A DNA stretch of 64,000 bases from Porpolomopsis calyptriformis (taxonomy: Eukaryota > Basidiomycota > Agaricomycetes > Agaricales > Hygrophoraceae), in NCBI GenBank assembly GCA_951640195.1, contig OX621174.1, positions 1,488,001-1,552,000 on the forward strand. The letters are read 5' to 3'. The notes beneath the pieces are model-generated. The model had not been told where the DNA came from. It saw nothing but the letters and a program-made list of their open reading frames with translations, and did no database searches. This document shows positions 33,535 through 44,577 of the stretch, one piece after another. Position 1 is the first letter of the stretch, and each line of letters starts with the position of its first letter. The position numbers and the translations under genes are program-made.

Positions 33535-36210
33535 TGCGACTTCGACCAACGCCAAGTGGAATACCTCGGTGTCATCGTGTCAGAAGGCCATGTCAAAATG
33601 GACCCTGTCAAGGTCCAAGGAATCACCGACTGGCCAACCCCCGAATGTAAGCGAGATGTCCAAGCTTTCCTTAGATTCTGTAATTTCTACCGTTGATTCA
33701 TCCATCATTTCGCCGGGATTGCTCAACCTCTCAATACGTTAACTGGAAACACTCCTTTCGACTGGACCACTGAATGTCAGGATGCCTTCGACACCCTGAA
33801 AACAATCATTACAACCTCTCCCATTCTCTCTATCACCAACGATGACGACTTACTCCGTGTAGAAACTGATGCCTCAGACTACGCTTTGGGTGCTATATTA
33901 TCACAAAAACAAGACAATGTTTGGAAGCCCATTGCCTACGTCTCTAAGGCTTTTACCCCCACAGAACAAAACTACCAGATTTACGACCGCGAGTTGCTCG
34001 CAATCATGACCACGCTCCAAGAGTTTCGCAAATGGCTACTGTCTGCCAAGCAAGTCTTTGAGGTTTGGACGGATCACGCCAACCTCCAGTACTTCAAGCT
34101 ACCGCAGAAGTTGAACAGACGCCAAGCCAGGTGGCTCACGGAGCTTCAGGACTACCACTTCACTCTCCACCATGTCGCCGGCAGGGCCAATTCCAAGGCC
34201 GATATCCTGTCGAGACAACCAGGTTTTGAGAGGGGGGTGAATGACAATGACGACGTTATTTTACTCCCTGATAATCTTTTTCCTGCCTCAAATCACCCTA
34301 TCGTAGATCTCCACCAGGTTCAACATGAGATTGAACCCATTAATTTCCACTCTTGCATTCGGAATTCATACCGAAACTCTGAAAAACAAGTCACACTCCT
34401 TCAAGAAAAACGTAAAACCGATTGGAAAACCCAAGACGATGGCATCAAAACCTTCTTGGACCGGACTTATGTCTCAAAGGACACCCCACTCTGTGGCGAA
34501 ATCATCACACAATACCATGATAATCCTCTCTCTGGACACTACGGCTCCTTCAAAACCTCTGAAGCTGTATGTCGCGACTACTGGTGGCCCACCATCAGGA
34601 GGGACGTCAAAACCTACGTTTGTGGTTGCGAAACATGCCAACGCACCAAGGCATCCCAATTACCTGCAAAGACCCCGTTGCACCCCTTCGATCCCCCTCC
34701 TCGACCCTGGGACATGATCACAGTCGATCTTGTTGGCCCCATACCTGAATGTCAGGGCTACAATGTAATCCTCACAATTGTCGATCACTTTTCCAAGGCT
34801 GTCAAGTTCGAAGCCACTCACATTGAGTTGAACTCCGAAGGGTTCGCGAAGATTATCCAGGATCGCGTTATCTGAGATCATGGTGTTCTACGACGCATCA
34901 TCCACGATCGCAACCCACGATTTGTTTCCAAATTCATGACTGATCTTTTCCGCCTTCTGGGCACCTCCCAGAACGTTTCCACAGCTTACCATCCCCAGAC
35001 TGACGGTCAATCTGAATGAATGAACCAAACACTCAAACAGTACCTTCAGGTTTTCGTCAATCATCGTCAGGACAATTGGAGGGAGTGGCTTGCGCTAGCC
35101 GAATTTTCGTACAATAATTCAGTCCATACGGCTACGCGACAAACCCCCTTTTATGTCAACTATGGTCAAAACCCCTGGAAAGGAAACGACACCGCAAGAG
35201 AAGTCTGAAATGAATCCGCAACCCGATTTGCTGATCGAATGAAAAACGTCCATCAAGAAGCTGAGGCTGCCCTCAAAAGAGCTAACGAAATGATGAAGAC
35301 TGCTCACGACAAACATGTCCGAACCACACAAGAATACTCGCCAGGAGATAGAGTATGGTTGGCTGCTACCAACATCAAGACCAAACAACTGATGAAGAAG
35401 CTCGACAACAAACGCTTTGGTCCCTTCAAGGTCATTGAGAAGGTTGGCTGCTCCGCCTACAAACTCAATCTCCCCCACGAATGGTTAGGACTCCATCCAG
35501 TCTTCAACGAATCTTACCTCTCTCCCTATCGCTCTCCCTCTTTCCCAAATCAGAAAAAACCTGCTCCTCCTCCCCCAATCCAACTGGAAGGCGACTCCGA
35601 ATACGTCGTTGATGAAATTCTGGATTCCCGTCTGCGACGAGGAAAATTCCAATACTTGGTGCACTGGGAAGGCTACACCAGTGAAGAAAACACTTGGGAA
35701 CCTGAGTCAAATGTTAAGAATGCTCAAGAACTGGTTGATGAGTTCCACGCTCTTCACCCTGAACGGCCTACTCCCTGACTCCAACTCCGCGTTATCCGAA
35801 TGGATGACTTCTTCAGAATCGATGAACATCTGTATGACCCAATCACGGACTCTACTGGCGAGGACTACAAATCACCAAAGGTCAGCGATAACATCGACGT
35901 TCTCGTCCCGCTCTACCCAACAGAAGTCGACCGATTACTTGAACACGATTTTGATGGTTCTATCTTCCTCCCCTACCTGCCTTTGTCCATTCGTTGAGCA
36001 TGGATCTACGAGTCCAGTCCTGTCAATGCTGTGACCACTGTTCTGCGATTGGACAGTCAAGGTCAGATGCTCCGAATGTACCAACTAGTCTCTCCCTTGT
36101 CCGCTCTGGAAATTCGTCGACGATACCAGTATCATCTCCCCGCTTCCCCCTGTTACGCGCCTCGATGGTTGTTATGGGACTGCTCAAGACATCTCCAACG
36201 CCTGTTCTAA
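33535..36210 (+). pseudogene. pol: Gypsy-2 pol, part 2 (RT end, RNase H, integrase, chromodomain, tail)
   Basis: Coding resumes in RT (FDQRQVEYLGV) and continues through RNase H (TDASDYALGA), the H2C2 zinc finger, the integrase core (VDLVGP, HPQTDGQSE), and an intact-looking chromodomain (YVVDEILDSR, YLVHWEGYT, ENTWEPE). It ends with the shared C-terminal tail. TGA stops at 33694, 34873, 35017, 35206, 35776 and 35995 all face Arg in Gypsy-3. The natural stop is TAA at 36208-36210. Confidence 0.9.
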
Positions 36211-36243
36211 CATCGCGCGGACACGAATTTGAAGAGAGGGTGA

Positions 36244-36612
36244 TGTTACGGCCACTTCATTTTGTCATCCCACCAACTTTCCTTTTGGTCTTATCTAATC
36301 TCATTTCCAATCCTGTCTTATCTTATCTTTCTCCTTATCTAATCTCTTATCTTATCTTCTCATAGATCAGAGGTGATAACGCCATTGGCTGATGAAGACG
36401 TGCTCCGCAGTAGCTGCGCATTAGTCAGCCATTCCATGGATTGTTGCCGTGGTTATCACAATCACAGCCTAGACCTGGGTAGATATAAGTAGTGCACAGA
36501 ACGCTTGTACATACCCAGTTTTCATCCTTCAATGTTGTCACCCTCAGTTTATGCGCTGAGCTCTTTGTTGCCCCCTGTCAAGCGACCTGAGGTTTCGACT
36601 GCTGACATAACA
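36244..36612 (+). repeat. 3' LTR of Gypsy-2 (369 bp)
   Basis: Preceded by the purine tract GAAGAGAGGGTGA and followed by GTTCA (36613-36617). It lacks the 41-bp tract expansion of the 5' LTR. Confidence 0.93.
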
Positions 36613-37216
36613 GTTCATGTGTCCCAGTACAACAGATATGCAGAGGATGTGAGTGGTTTTTATTTATTCATTATAAATAACTGATAAAATGCAGGGATCT
36701 GATGCTCCTTCTCATCTGCATCCTCACAAATTGTGGAAGGAAGGATCCTTCAAAGTCAACCATTCTCAACGAACTCCACATTTGGCAAAAGCAGTTGAAG
36801 AGGATCCAGAGAGGTATAACCTTCTCAAAGATGTTCTGTTGGACATATTTGAGTTTGTCAGACAAAATGTAGGTCAATTATTTATTTCTGTTGGCTCAGA
36901 ATTAACAGTTGTAATAGATTCAAAAACACCTTCCTGAAGAGTATGATGCCTTATCCATCCATTGTGAGGCACTGCCTATGGGTCAAGAGTCACCATCCTA
37001 TCCATTTACCGGATTTGTTTTAAACATTTGTGTTTGCACAATTGCCCATCGTGATGGGGGGGATTTCTGACTCTGTGTAGTTATGCCCTTTGGAGATTGG
37101 GAAGGAGGAGAATTAGCCATGTTTGAACCCAGATTTGTTTTTGAACCAAAAGCTGGAGATCTTGTAGTTTTTCCCTCTTCTGAAGTGACTCATTTTAATC
37201 TTCACATGAAGGGGAT
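36613..37216 (+). pseudogene. 2OG-Fe(II) oxygenase-like (TET/JBP-type) gene, 3' part
   Basis: Coding joins the exon cut at 21444 through the GTTCA duplication, then VSQYNRYAED. A 46-nt intron (36649-36694) and another ending near 36918 separate exons with HLHPHKLWKEGSF, LPEEYDALSIHCEALP and the catalytic region. There the Fe(II)-binding motif reads IAHRDGGDF (His near 37047), followed by a stop, LCVVMPFGDWEGGEL, GDLVVFPSSEVTHFN (second His near 37191). The His-x-Asp...His pattern is the double-stranded beta-helix oxygenase signature. The expected C-terminal Arg segment is missing, because a tandem repeat begins at 37217. Assignment to TET/JBP enzymes is by resemblance only. Confidence 0.5.
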
Positions 37217-37520
37217 CTTGACTTTGTTTCAATCTCACGTGAAGGAACGGATTTGAAATGGATCCGTTCTGGCTTCTGACGGACCACGTGATCGATACCT
37301 TGCCTTTCAATCCGTCCTCTTGGTCCTGAAGGCTCCCTGGGACCAGACAATGTTTAGTTTGCCCTCAGCTTGACTTTGTTTCAATCCCACGTGAAGGAAC
37401 AGATTTGAAACGGATCTGTTCTGGCTTCTGACGGACCACGTGATCGATACCTTCCCTTTCAATCCATCCTCTCGGTTCTGAAGGTGCCCTGGGACTGGGT
37501 GATCTTCATTTTTCCCTCAT
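37217..37520 (+). repeat. tandem duplication, 152-bp unit
   Basis: Two copies (37217-37368 and 37369-37520), both beginning CTTGACTTTGTTTCAATC, about 85-90% identical. Each contains GGACCACGTGATC and a GGATCCGTTC/GGATCTGTTC palindromic motif. Confidence 0.85.
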
Positions 37521-39749
37521 CTAGATTCTCCTTCAACCCTAAGCCAGCTGGACCTTGCTGTTCCATCCATTCTCCTGCCCAAGAGGCTGGGAGTTCTGGA
37601 TCCGCCTGTTCTCATCCATTCAGGGGGGCCTAGGCAGTGGCCTGGGCTCAAGGGAGCCACTGGCACCTTCAACTAAGGCAAAAGGCCTCTCATTTTTGAG
37701 GAATGGCCAGGGAGCGCCTCAGTGGATCCGGGATTCATTCAGGTCCGTTCAGACCCGTCCTCTCCCCCCCCTGTTCCTGGTCTGCCCCCAGCCGGCCAGA
37801 GTATTAAAGCTTGTAGCTTAGCCTATAGAGAAACACATTTGGCCATGTATGGTTTGACCCCTCAAGAACACGCATGTTTTTCTAGCCTCCCAAGAGGTGC
37901 ACAATGCATTGCACTTACATAGCCACTGTGGTTATAGCAGTTTAACACGTGGAAACTTGGGCCTCTGAGTTACATGGTATCTGACCTTTTAGAAATGGTT
38001 GGAATTGAAAAGCTCTCACAGGCTTTTAACCCAGCTCTAACTGGCTCTAACTGGACTCTAACCAACCAGCACAACAGCCCCCCAAACCTCACCAGGGGCG
38101 CTCCAAGCCTTTTGCCTGGGAAAGCAACTGAGGGTAGGGGAAATTTGTCAAGGCCAGTGGAGGTAGATGGATAGCCACAGTGTCGCAGTGCTTCTTACTC
38201 AGTTGGGCCTCTTGAAGTCACATATTCACGTTTCCCATGGCCTTCAAGCACATCATGGACTGGACCCGGCTCACAAAGGTTCCCTTTCCCATGTCACAAT
38301 TGCATCTACATTGGTCCTTGCATAAAATTGTGAACTTGTTTGATTTCAGGTGATTAATTTTTTTTTTAAAAAGCCTCAATATAATAACCCATAATGGATG
38401 CCAAAAAATAGCACAAATTCAGGGTATTTTGAATCTCTGACTGGCATGCTTTTATCTGCATTGCCTGCATGATTTGTGAAATATTACTAATGGGAATCTT
38501 ATTTGAATATTATTCCCTGATTACAGGAGGGCCAATACAGATAAAAATGTGCTAATTGCAGGTTTGAAGCCCCTTCAATTTATCCTATTTTTTTTGATGC
38601 AGGCAGTGCATCTTGTTCCCGAGAGCTGCCTTTTTTATATTTTAAATTCACCAAAATGGCAACCTTCAATTTTTTTTTAACGTTTCTTAACGCTATGTAT
38701 ATGAGGGTGATCACAATTTCAGCGCAAATTGAAGGCATGCTTTTTTTTTTACTTCAATCGGATAAGAAATGAGAGAGATATTCATAAAACGCTGGTGTAG
38801 CTGCTACGACAAATCTGGCATGGCGATAGGGTTTGATACTAAAATTTGCCATAGCACAAGCACAAGCACTGTGCTGCACGAAACCCTCCATTCCTTTACA
38901 TGAAGCTGAAGCAGAGGTAAGCTGAGAGGTTGCCTGAGCTGGGGACTTCACTCAGACTTGCTGAACGGATAGAACGGCAAGGTTTGACCTAAGTACTTCT
39001 GGAGCACTAGGAACAGATTGGCTCCAGGACGTTGAAATCTGTTCCATCCTGTATCTTCAGGACCCGGCAGTGGAAGAGGCTACCTGGGAGTTCCTCTGAA
39101 GTTGCTTAAACCCCAAGGCCTCACTCCGCCCTCAGAGACACGCCTGATGGTACAGTCTGCCTATGGGGTTCTAAACTGGAGAGCCTTGATCATGTTGACC
39201 TGGGCGTGAAGTGTCGCCGTTAGAACCCTCTGACCTCTTCTGCTTGTCACCCAATGCAGGCGAGGCCAAAACATGCCTCGAAAGAACACGGTGAGCTTGC
39301 ATGACCCTTCATGGCAGAAGGAGCAGAGAGGGGGAGGGAGAGGGAGAAGGGGAGGCTACGAAATTCACGAGCTGCATTGACGGCTACAGGCTTCTGCACG
39401 GCTCCAGCACACCCACTATGGCAGGGGGGGGGTCTTCATTCACAAAATTTCAATTCATGAGCCGATGACCTACAGGAAGGGGAGGGGGGCTCCAGGGGCC
39501 ACAGGGCTGCCTTGCATGTCAAAGGCTTTCACTCTGACCCCAGAAGTCTGGGGCGAGCTGTCGCTTCTCACCAAGTTCAATCCAAGGTGGTTTGGAGGCC
39601 AAGGAGGAGGAGGAGGGGGGGGCACAGAGGGGCCTTGAGGGGTTCCAACCATATACTATGCCTTCTCCAGGCTGGGGGCAGACTGGAAACGAGGGGCAGG
39701 AGGGAGGGAACAGGTCCAAACGGATCTGAACAGATCCATTCCCTGTCCA
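37521..39749. other. non-coding, GC-rich repeat-like sequence and AT-rich gap
   Basis: 37530-37810 and 39470-39745 share vocabulary (GGATCCG-TTCAG, CTGCCCCCAG, CCTGTCC) with the tandem repeats on either side and look like one dispersed non-coding repeat family. 38330-38760 is AT-rich with several poly-T runs. No gene was supported. Confidence 0.45.
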
Positions 39750-40068
39750 GGTACTCCCCTGTCCATACCTCGACAAGGATGGGGTGCAGACCTTAACCGA
39801 GGACAGGGGGGACCTCCCCTGAGCCCAGGGCCTCCCCTGGCCCCCCCAAATGGATGGATCCTGAACCCTTCTCCAGTCTGCCCCCAGATTGGGGAAGGGA
39901 GCTACATAGGTACTCCCCCGTCCGTACCTCGACGAGGATGGGGCGCAGACCTTAACCGAGGACAGGGGGGACCTCCCCCGAGCCCAGGGCCTCCCCTGGC
40001 CCCCCCAAATGGATGGATCCCAAACCCTTCCCCAGTCTACCCCCAGACTGGGGAAGGGAGCTATATAG
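39750..40068 (+). repeat. tandem duplication, 159-bp unit
   Basis: Two copies (39750-39908, 39909-40067), each running from GGTACTCCCC to GGGAGCTA(C/T)ATA, about 93% identical, with GGACAGGGGGGACCTCCCC palindromic cores. Confidence 0.85.
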
Positions 40069-40080
40069 GAAGAGCTAGGA

Positions 40081-40169
40081 AATTGCAGAAGGGTGTGGGG
40101 ACTGGGAAATAGCCATGGGAAATGTTCTATCCTAGCTTTTCCTAGAACTGCAGAAATCCACTCATAACA
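40081..40169 (-). repeat. diverged copy of the 50.8/60.3-kb inverted-repeat terminus
   Basis: CCTAGCTTTTCCTAGAACTG followed by CAGAAATCCACTCATAACAG matches the outer end of the inverted repeat ending at 60326, with two or three differences. Only this terminal part is shared. Confidence 0.6.
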
Positions 40170-40196
40170 GTGAGACTACTGTGAGAGTATAGTGAG

Positions 40197-40345
40197 AATA
40201 CAGTGGGAGTACAGTGGGAGTACAGTGGGAGTACAGGGGAGTACAGTGGGAGTACAGGGGAGTACAGTGGGAGTACAAGGGTCCTGCCTCATATGGGTGG
40301 GAGTACACTCAAAAAGGAATGGGAGTACAAGGGTCCTACTATAAA
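40197..40345 (+). repeat. GTGGGAGTACA minisatellite
   Basis: About nine copies of a 10-11-bp unit (GTGGGAGTACA and GGGGAGTACA), with the last copies spaced by unrelated sequence, followed by CCTGTCCTCC repeats at 40358-40390. Confidence 0.85.
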
Positions 40346-40834
40346 AGGTGTCCTTCTGTCCTCCTGTCCTCCCTGTCCTCCCTGTCCTCCCACCGATATT
40401 TCATGGAATATCAATTAGTAGATTATTAGGGGGTGATTCAGGGTTTGCAGTGATGGGGGAAGGAATGTGGGGTAAGGGTGGTAGTGGTCTGGTGCTCCAA
40501 TGAGGTCTTGAGGATGGCAGCAAGGCCAAAGATGATGTTGAAAATGTCAAGTTGTCACACCATGTACACACACTCACCCTTGTATATTATTGAGATTTGC
40601 AGTGTTATGCAATGAAAATGTTAAGCTGCACTAAGCCTAAGGGTAATCTATTTAGAAAAACACTATATAATTGGGAACAAAGGCAGTTCAGACAATGCTG
40701 AGTTTGAATTGCTTACCTTTGGGTATAAAAGAATTGCTTGAGAGGCCTGATGAGCTCAGCAAAATCCCCACCAAGACTTTGTCAGAGTGGAATTGCCTCC
40801 AGCTTACAGACCATCATCGTCAATTGTTCTCAGC

Positions 40835-40855
40835 AACCCTAACCCTAAACCCTAA
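40835..40855 (+). repeat. short telomere-like tract
   Basis: AACCCTAACCCTAAACCCTA matches the complement of the common fungal TTAGGG telomere repeat. It covers about three units, so it is an interstitial trace at most. Confidence 0.4.
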
Positions 40856-41045
40856 GGTTTGTTTGGCAGTGTTGATTACCTAAGCGTGTCCAGGGACAGT
40901 CCTGCTTCCAGTTTTTTTTTTTTGGAATTTTCTAAGCATAATTTGAATGAGTTCCTCTCTTAGTGTTCAAAGTAGTAGTGGTGTTACCACTTATGGTGAA
41001 ACACTGTACATAAATGCACAACTCTATATATAATAGTAAGGTAAA

Positions 41046-44000
41046 CTAATCTCCACCTTCGCGGGTTGCGGGATCGGGGCTCTCTAACCAGGAATCCCCA
41101 GACCATACCATATAGCGACCTTTGACCTTTGACTCAAGATGGAAGCAGGCGATACCGTACTCTCGGATACGCTGAGCCCCATCATGGGTAAGCTTGCTTC
41201 GGTAATTCTTGTCTATGATTTGGCGTAGTGCATTATCTGCATCTTGGTCTAGCTGTTCCGACGTTACACTAGACTTTAGCTCGATCAGTACTCCTGTGCG
41301 CTTCACCTTGGAAAATATACGGATATCAATATATCCCAACCCAGATGGCTCTTCTACGTTAGTTACCCAACCATGATTCCGAAGGCCGTGGAGGAGGCCG
41401 AGGAGGTAGACATGATATACCCGTTCTGGGGTCTTGCGAGATTCGGCACCTCTTTGCTTCGCGACGAGTTTGGGATGGAGAGTAGACTGCATGAAGATTG
41501 GCCACGTTGTCTCAAATGCGCTGACCGGCCCCTTGACGCAAAGGGAGAAAATATTTTTACCTGTGGGTTCGGTATTGGTGATCCAAAGGGACCAGTCAGC
41601 CAGAACCTCCAGGTTGGGAATCGTCAATCCACCCGAAGACTTTGCTCGAGTTAGTCTGGGAGATTTGCAATGGCAAATCCTACTCACCGTCATTGTCAGA
41701 TAACCCCCGTAATACAACAAAGTTAAAACCCCGGAACAATCTAAGTCTGGGCTAAAGCCGTATGTGTTGGTTAATGGTCGTTACAGAGAAGCTTAGACGC
41801 ACAGATTAAAATGCACATCTTTCATGAGAGCTGTATTGACTTCCTCGCGCTTGAGAAGCTTCTCAAAAGATTCCAGCGTCTCAGTGTCGAAAGTAGCGAG
41901 GCTTTTGGCAAGGAGGGGATATCGACCTGTAACTCGATGAGCCCCATCGTGAGCGAGATCGGTGTTAGTACAAACCTGTTGCTACCCAGTAGTCATCGAT
42001 CTTGCCCGTTCTCAAAGCCTGTATAATTGAAACTGGATTATAGACGCTGATTGTCCCACCGGCAACGTAAGAATTATAATGAGCTTTGAGGTCATCTAGA
42101 CCAAGCGGAGACTACAAGAGTTGTTCAAAAGGAGAAAGCGGCAGGCGCGGACGGAACTAACCCGCGACAATAGCATCAGCCGTTCAACTTCAGGTTCGGT
42201 AAACATCACCCTTCCTGCGTATATGGAGTTTCGGGCGTGAAGTGGGTGCATCTAAAGGGGAGTGTGGGGAGGCTGAGACTCCCGATGCATTTGTACGTAC
42301 CTCAAGACTGTTTAAACCCGAAAACCACCCAGATTTGGCAGTTGGAGACACCCCCGCGAGAACAGCAAATGAGATGTGTCGATTCCCCTAGGAGAGAATG
42401 AGAAGGAGAGGACAAGCGGCAAAGAATATTGTGACCTTCAGGAGAGGCGGGAAAACACCCCGTCCAAAGTATTCATTAGCCTGAAATACCGAGTTCGGTA
42501 GGTTCAGAGCGGGAAAGGGGTGAATAAGCACCTGATCAAAATAACCCATCTCAAATGCACAATTTATCGGCGCCTCGTACTCATCGATGAGTACGACCAC
42601 CCCCCGACCAGACTTTTTGGCAAGTAGGGACGAGAGGGAAGTCAAGGCCCCCTGGAGATCTCCGGTGGAGGCTGAGCGTGAAATGAGAGTGTTGTATTCG
42701 CGGCTTTGCTTCTCGCTAAGACTTCCTTGAAGGTATTCCTCCCAAGTCTCGTAGAGGTCCGAGATCTTTTTTCCGAATACATCCTGCATGATGTCCCAGG
42801 TTTGCCCGTGGATGTTCTGTTCAGAGGTGAGGCCAGAAAGCGGCACAAAATGGAGGGATAAACCTTTAAGTCAAAATGGATGACTGCGTATTTTCCCATG
42901 TGCTTCTCGCAGATATCACGCTTTGAGGCAATATACAGTCCTTCAAACAAAGACGGCTGGTTGGGTTCGTTTAGAGAGAAGAATGACCTTAATAACAAGG
43001 TTAATTCGATGAGAGGCATGAGTCAGTTGGAAGTGCCACACCAGAGCATACTCAGCATGGCGCTTTTACCACAGCGGCGAGGGCGGAGGACAAGGTCCAC
43101 ATTGGCCCCGCCCATGGATATGATCTTTTCGACGAGTTCGGTCTTATCGACATAATAGTCACCGAGCACGGCTCGCATTCGAAAGAAGCTAACGTCGCCG
43201 AACGTTGTTAAGACGCCTTTCGATTCGTCGCCATCTGACGTTGGTAACCGACTGACAGCGACAACGAATTCTTGTGTCCTATAAGTAGAAGAGGCGGCAC
43301 AATAAGGAAAGTTAGAGGAGAAGATGTGAGAAAAGTAATTAAAAAATGATGCGCGAGCAGGCGAGAGCAAAAAGTGAGGATGGTGAGCATGACAAGTATT
43401 ATTGATGCTCAGCGAGACCTATAAATGCAGGGGGTGGCCAGACAAATGAGAGAAACGGGAAGCACACAATAACGGGAGCGGCAACAACGAAGAAAAAAGA
43501 TGAGGGTCATACAACATCTGTCAAGTCCCGGGGGCCAAACACGCCAACACTTACCGATGGTGTCTTTTGTTTGCCTGATCTAGCCCTTCCGCTGAAGCGG
43601 AGAGGGATCGCTTTCGGGGAACTGGAAGGGCGAAAGGAAGCAGCGGGGTTAAAGACAATGACAATCGTTAGAAGACAAGAATTGGATTGTTGGATTATAA
43701 AGAATTAGGCAGAAACACGTGAGTGGGAGGAATCATGGAAGTTCAACGGGGAACAATGAGCCATTGGTACTCACCAGGTCGTTGTACAAAGAGGTGGAGG
43801 CGATCCTCGTCGAATGGCTGCTGAAACTCACTCCCCACTTTCGAAGCTGTGTTGTGAAGTTTGCTTGCATTCTTCTCGTCAATTGGCATGATGCTTCGGA
43901 TAAATTCGAGAACATCGGGTAATGGTTCTATAGGGGGTGGTCGTTTGAGCTGCTAAGGGCGTTAGTTTCGACGCTGATAGTCACCTTATCGGTGACGCAC

Positions 44001-44174
44001 CTTCCAAAGTACAAGCTTGTTCGCGTCGACACCATCAAAAGAGTTGATCTTGCCTTTCTCATAGATCAGCTCCTTCAACCCGCCGACATTGTAGCCAATA
44101 TGAGGGTTGACGTAAGAGAAATCATCTTCGCCTTCGACGATGAACCACAAAAGGCGATAGTTGTCATTAGACAT
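41046..44174 (-). CDS. Crinkler-like protein: ubiquitin-like header, P-loop NTPase, PD-(D/E)XK nuclease
   Basis: Multi-exon gene. The start is placed at 44174 (MSNDNYRLLW), where the header fold begins. Exon 1 (44174-44001) has LLWFIVEGEDD and ANKLVLWK, the Crinkler-type N-terminal domain. After a 50-nt intron, exon 2 ends with DEDRLHLFVQRP. Later exons carry YYVDKTELVEKI and RPRRCGKSAMLSML (Walker A-like, about 43100-43050), VVVLIDEYEAPI (Walker B, near 42590) and SGLNSLE. The last exon has ERVYHVYLLGLL and GYIDIRI...IELKSS, the PD-(D/E)XK nuclease core. Header plus NTPase plus nuclease is the architecture described for Crinkler effectors and related proteins of eukaryotes. Exon 2 shows a one-base frame discrepancy near 43920, so the gene may be damaged or spliced differently. 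Role in the fungus is unknown. Confidence 0.7.
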
Positions 44175-44577
44175 TGGGTACGGGAGTGCGTCGTTTGTTG
44201 GAAAGGGGTAGGGAAAGTATGGCGGTACAGTAGATGATGAGGTAGAAGGAAAGTTGGAATGAGACTGGGTCATTGTGATCGAAGCTGGGGCTGGTTTCGT
44301 TGAACTGTCCAACTTGCGAGTCCGATGCGAACGGGTGAGGCGTTCCGAACTCCGACGCGCAAAGCTCACACTTTCCGCTCGTTCCCATGGTTCGCAGCCC
44401 CGAGCACGTCGACCTCGTGCCTGATGGGCGCGGTGACCCAGAGGGCTGAAAATGACGGATGCAAAGGCAATTGGGTCGCAGTTGGTCGCGGGAGGGATTC
44501 AGGGATTGTAGGAGGCTGGGGCTGGTGTATCCTTCTTCCCTTTTTTGCCCGGCTCTCATGAAGCCCTCCTCCCAACG

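Larger units (their letters stand above)
21445..36612 (+). mobile_element. Gypsy-2: Ty3/gypsy chromovirus with nested insertions
   Basis: Outer element with LTRs at 21445-21854 and 36244-36612, GTTCA target duplication, self-priming site, gag, pol and a chromodomain. Removing the nested Gypsy-3 (7257 bp plus 5-bp duplication) and the solo-LTR-like insertion (609 bp plus 4 bp) leaves about 7.29 kb, close to its relative Gypsy-3 (7257 bp). The LTRs differ at 11 positions over the 369 shared bases (about 3%), all transitions. The coding regions carry at least twelve nonsense codons. Confidence 0.92.
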
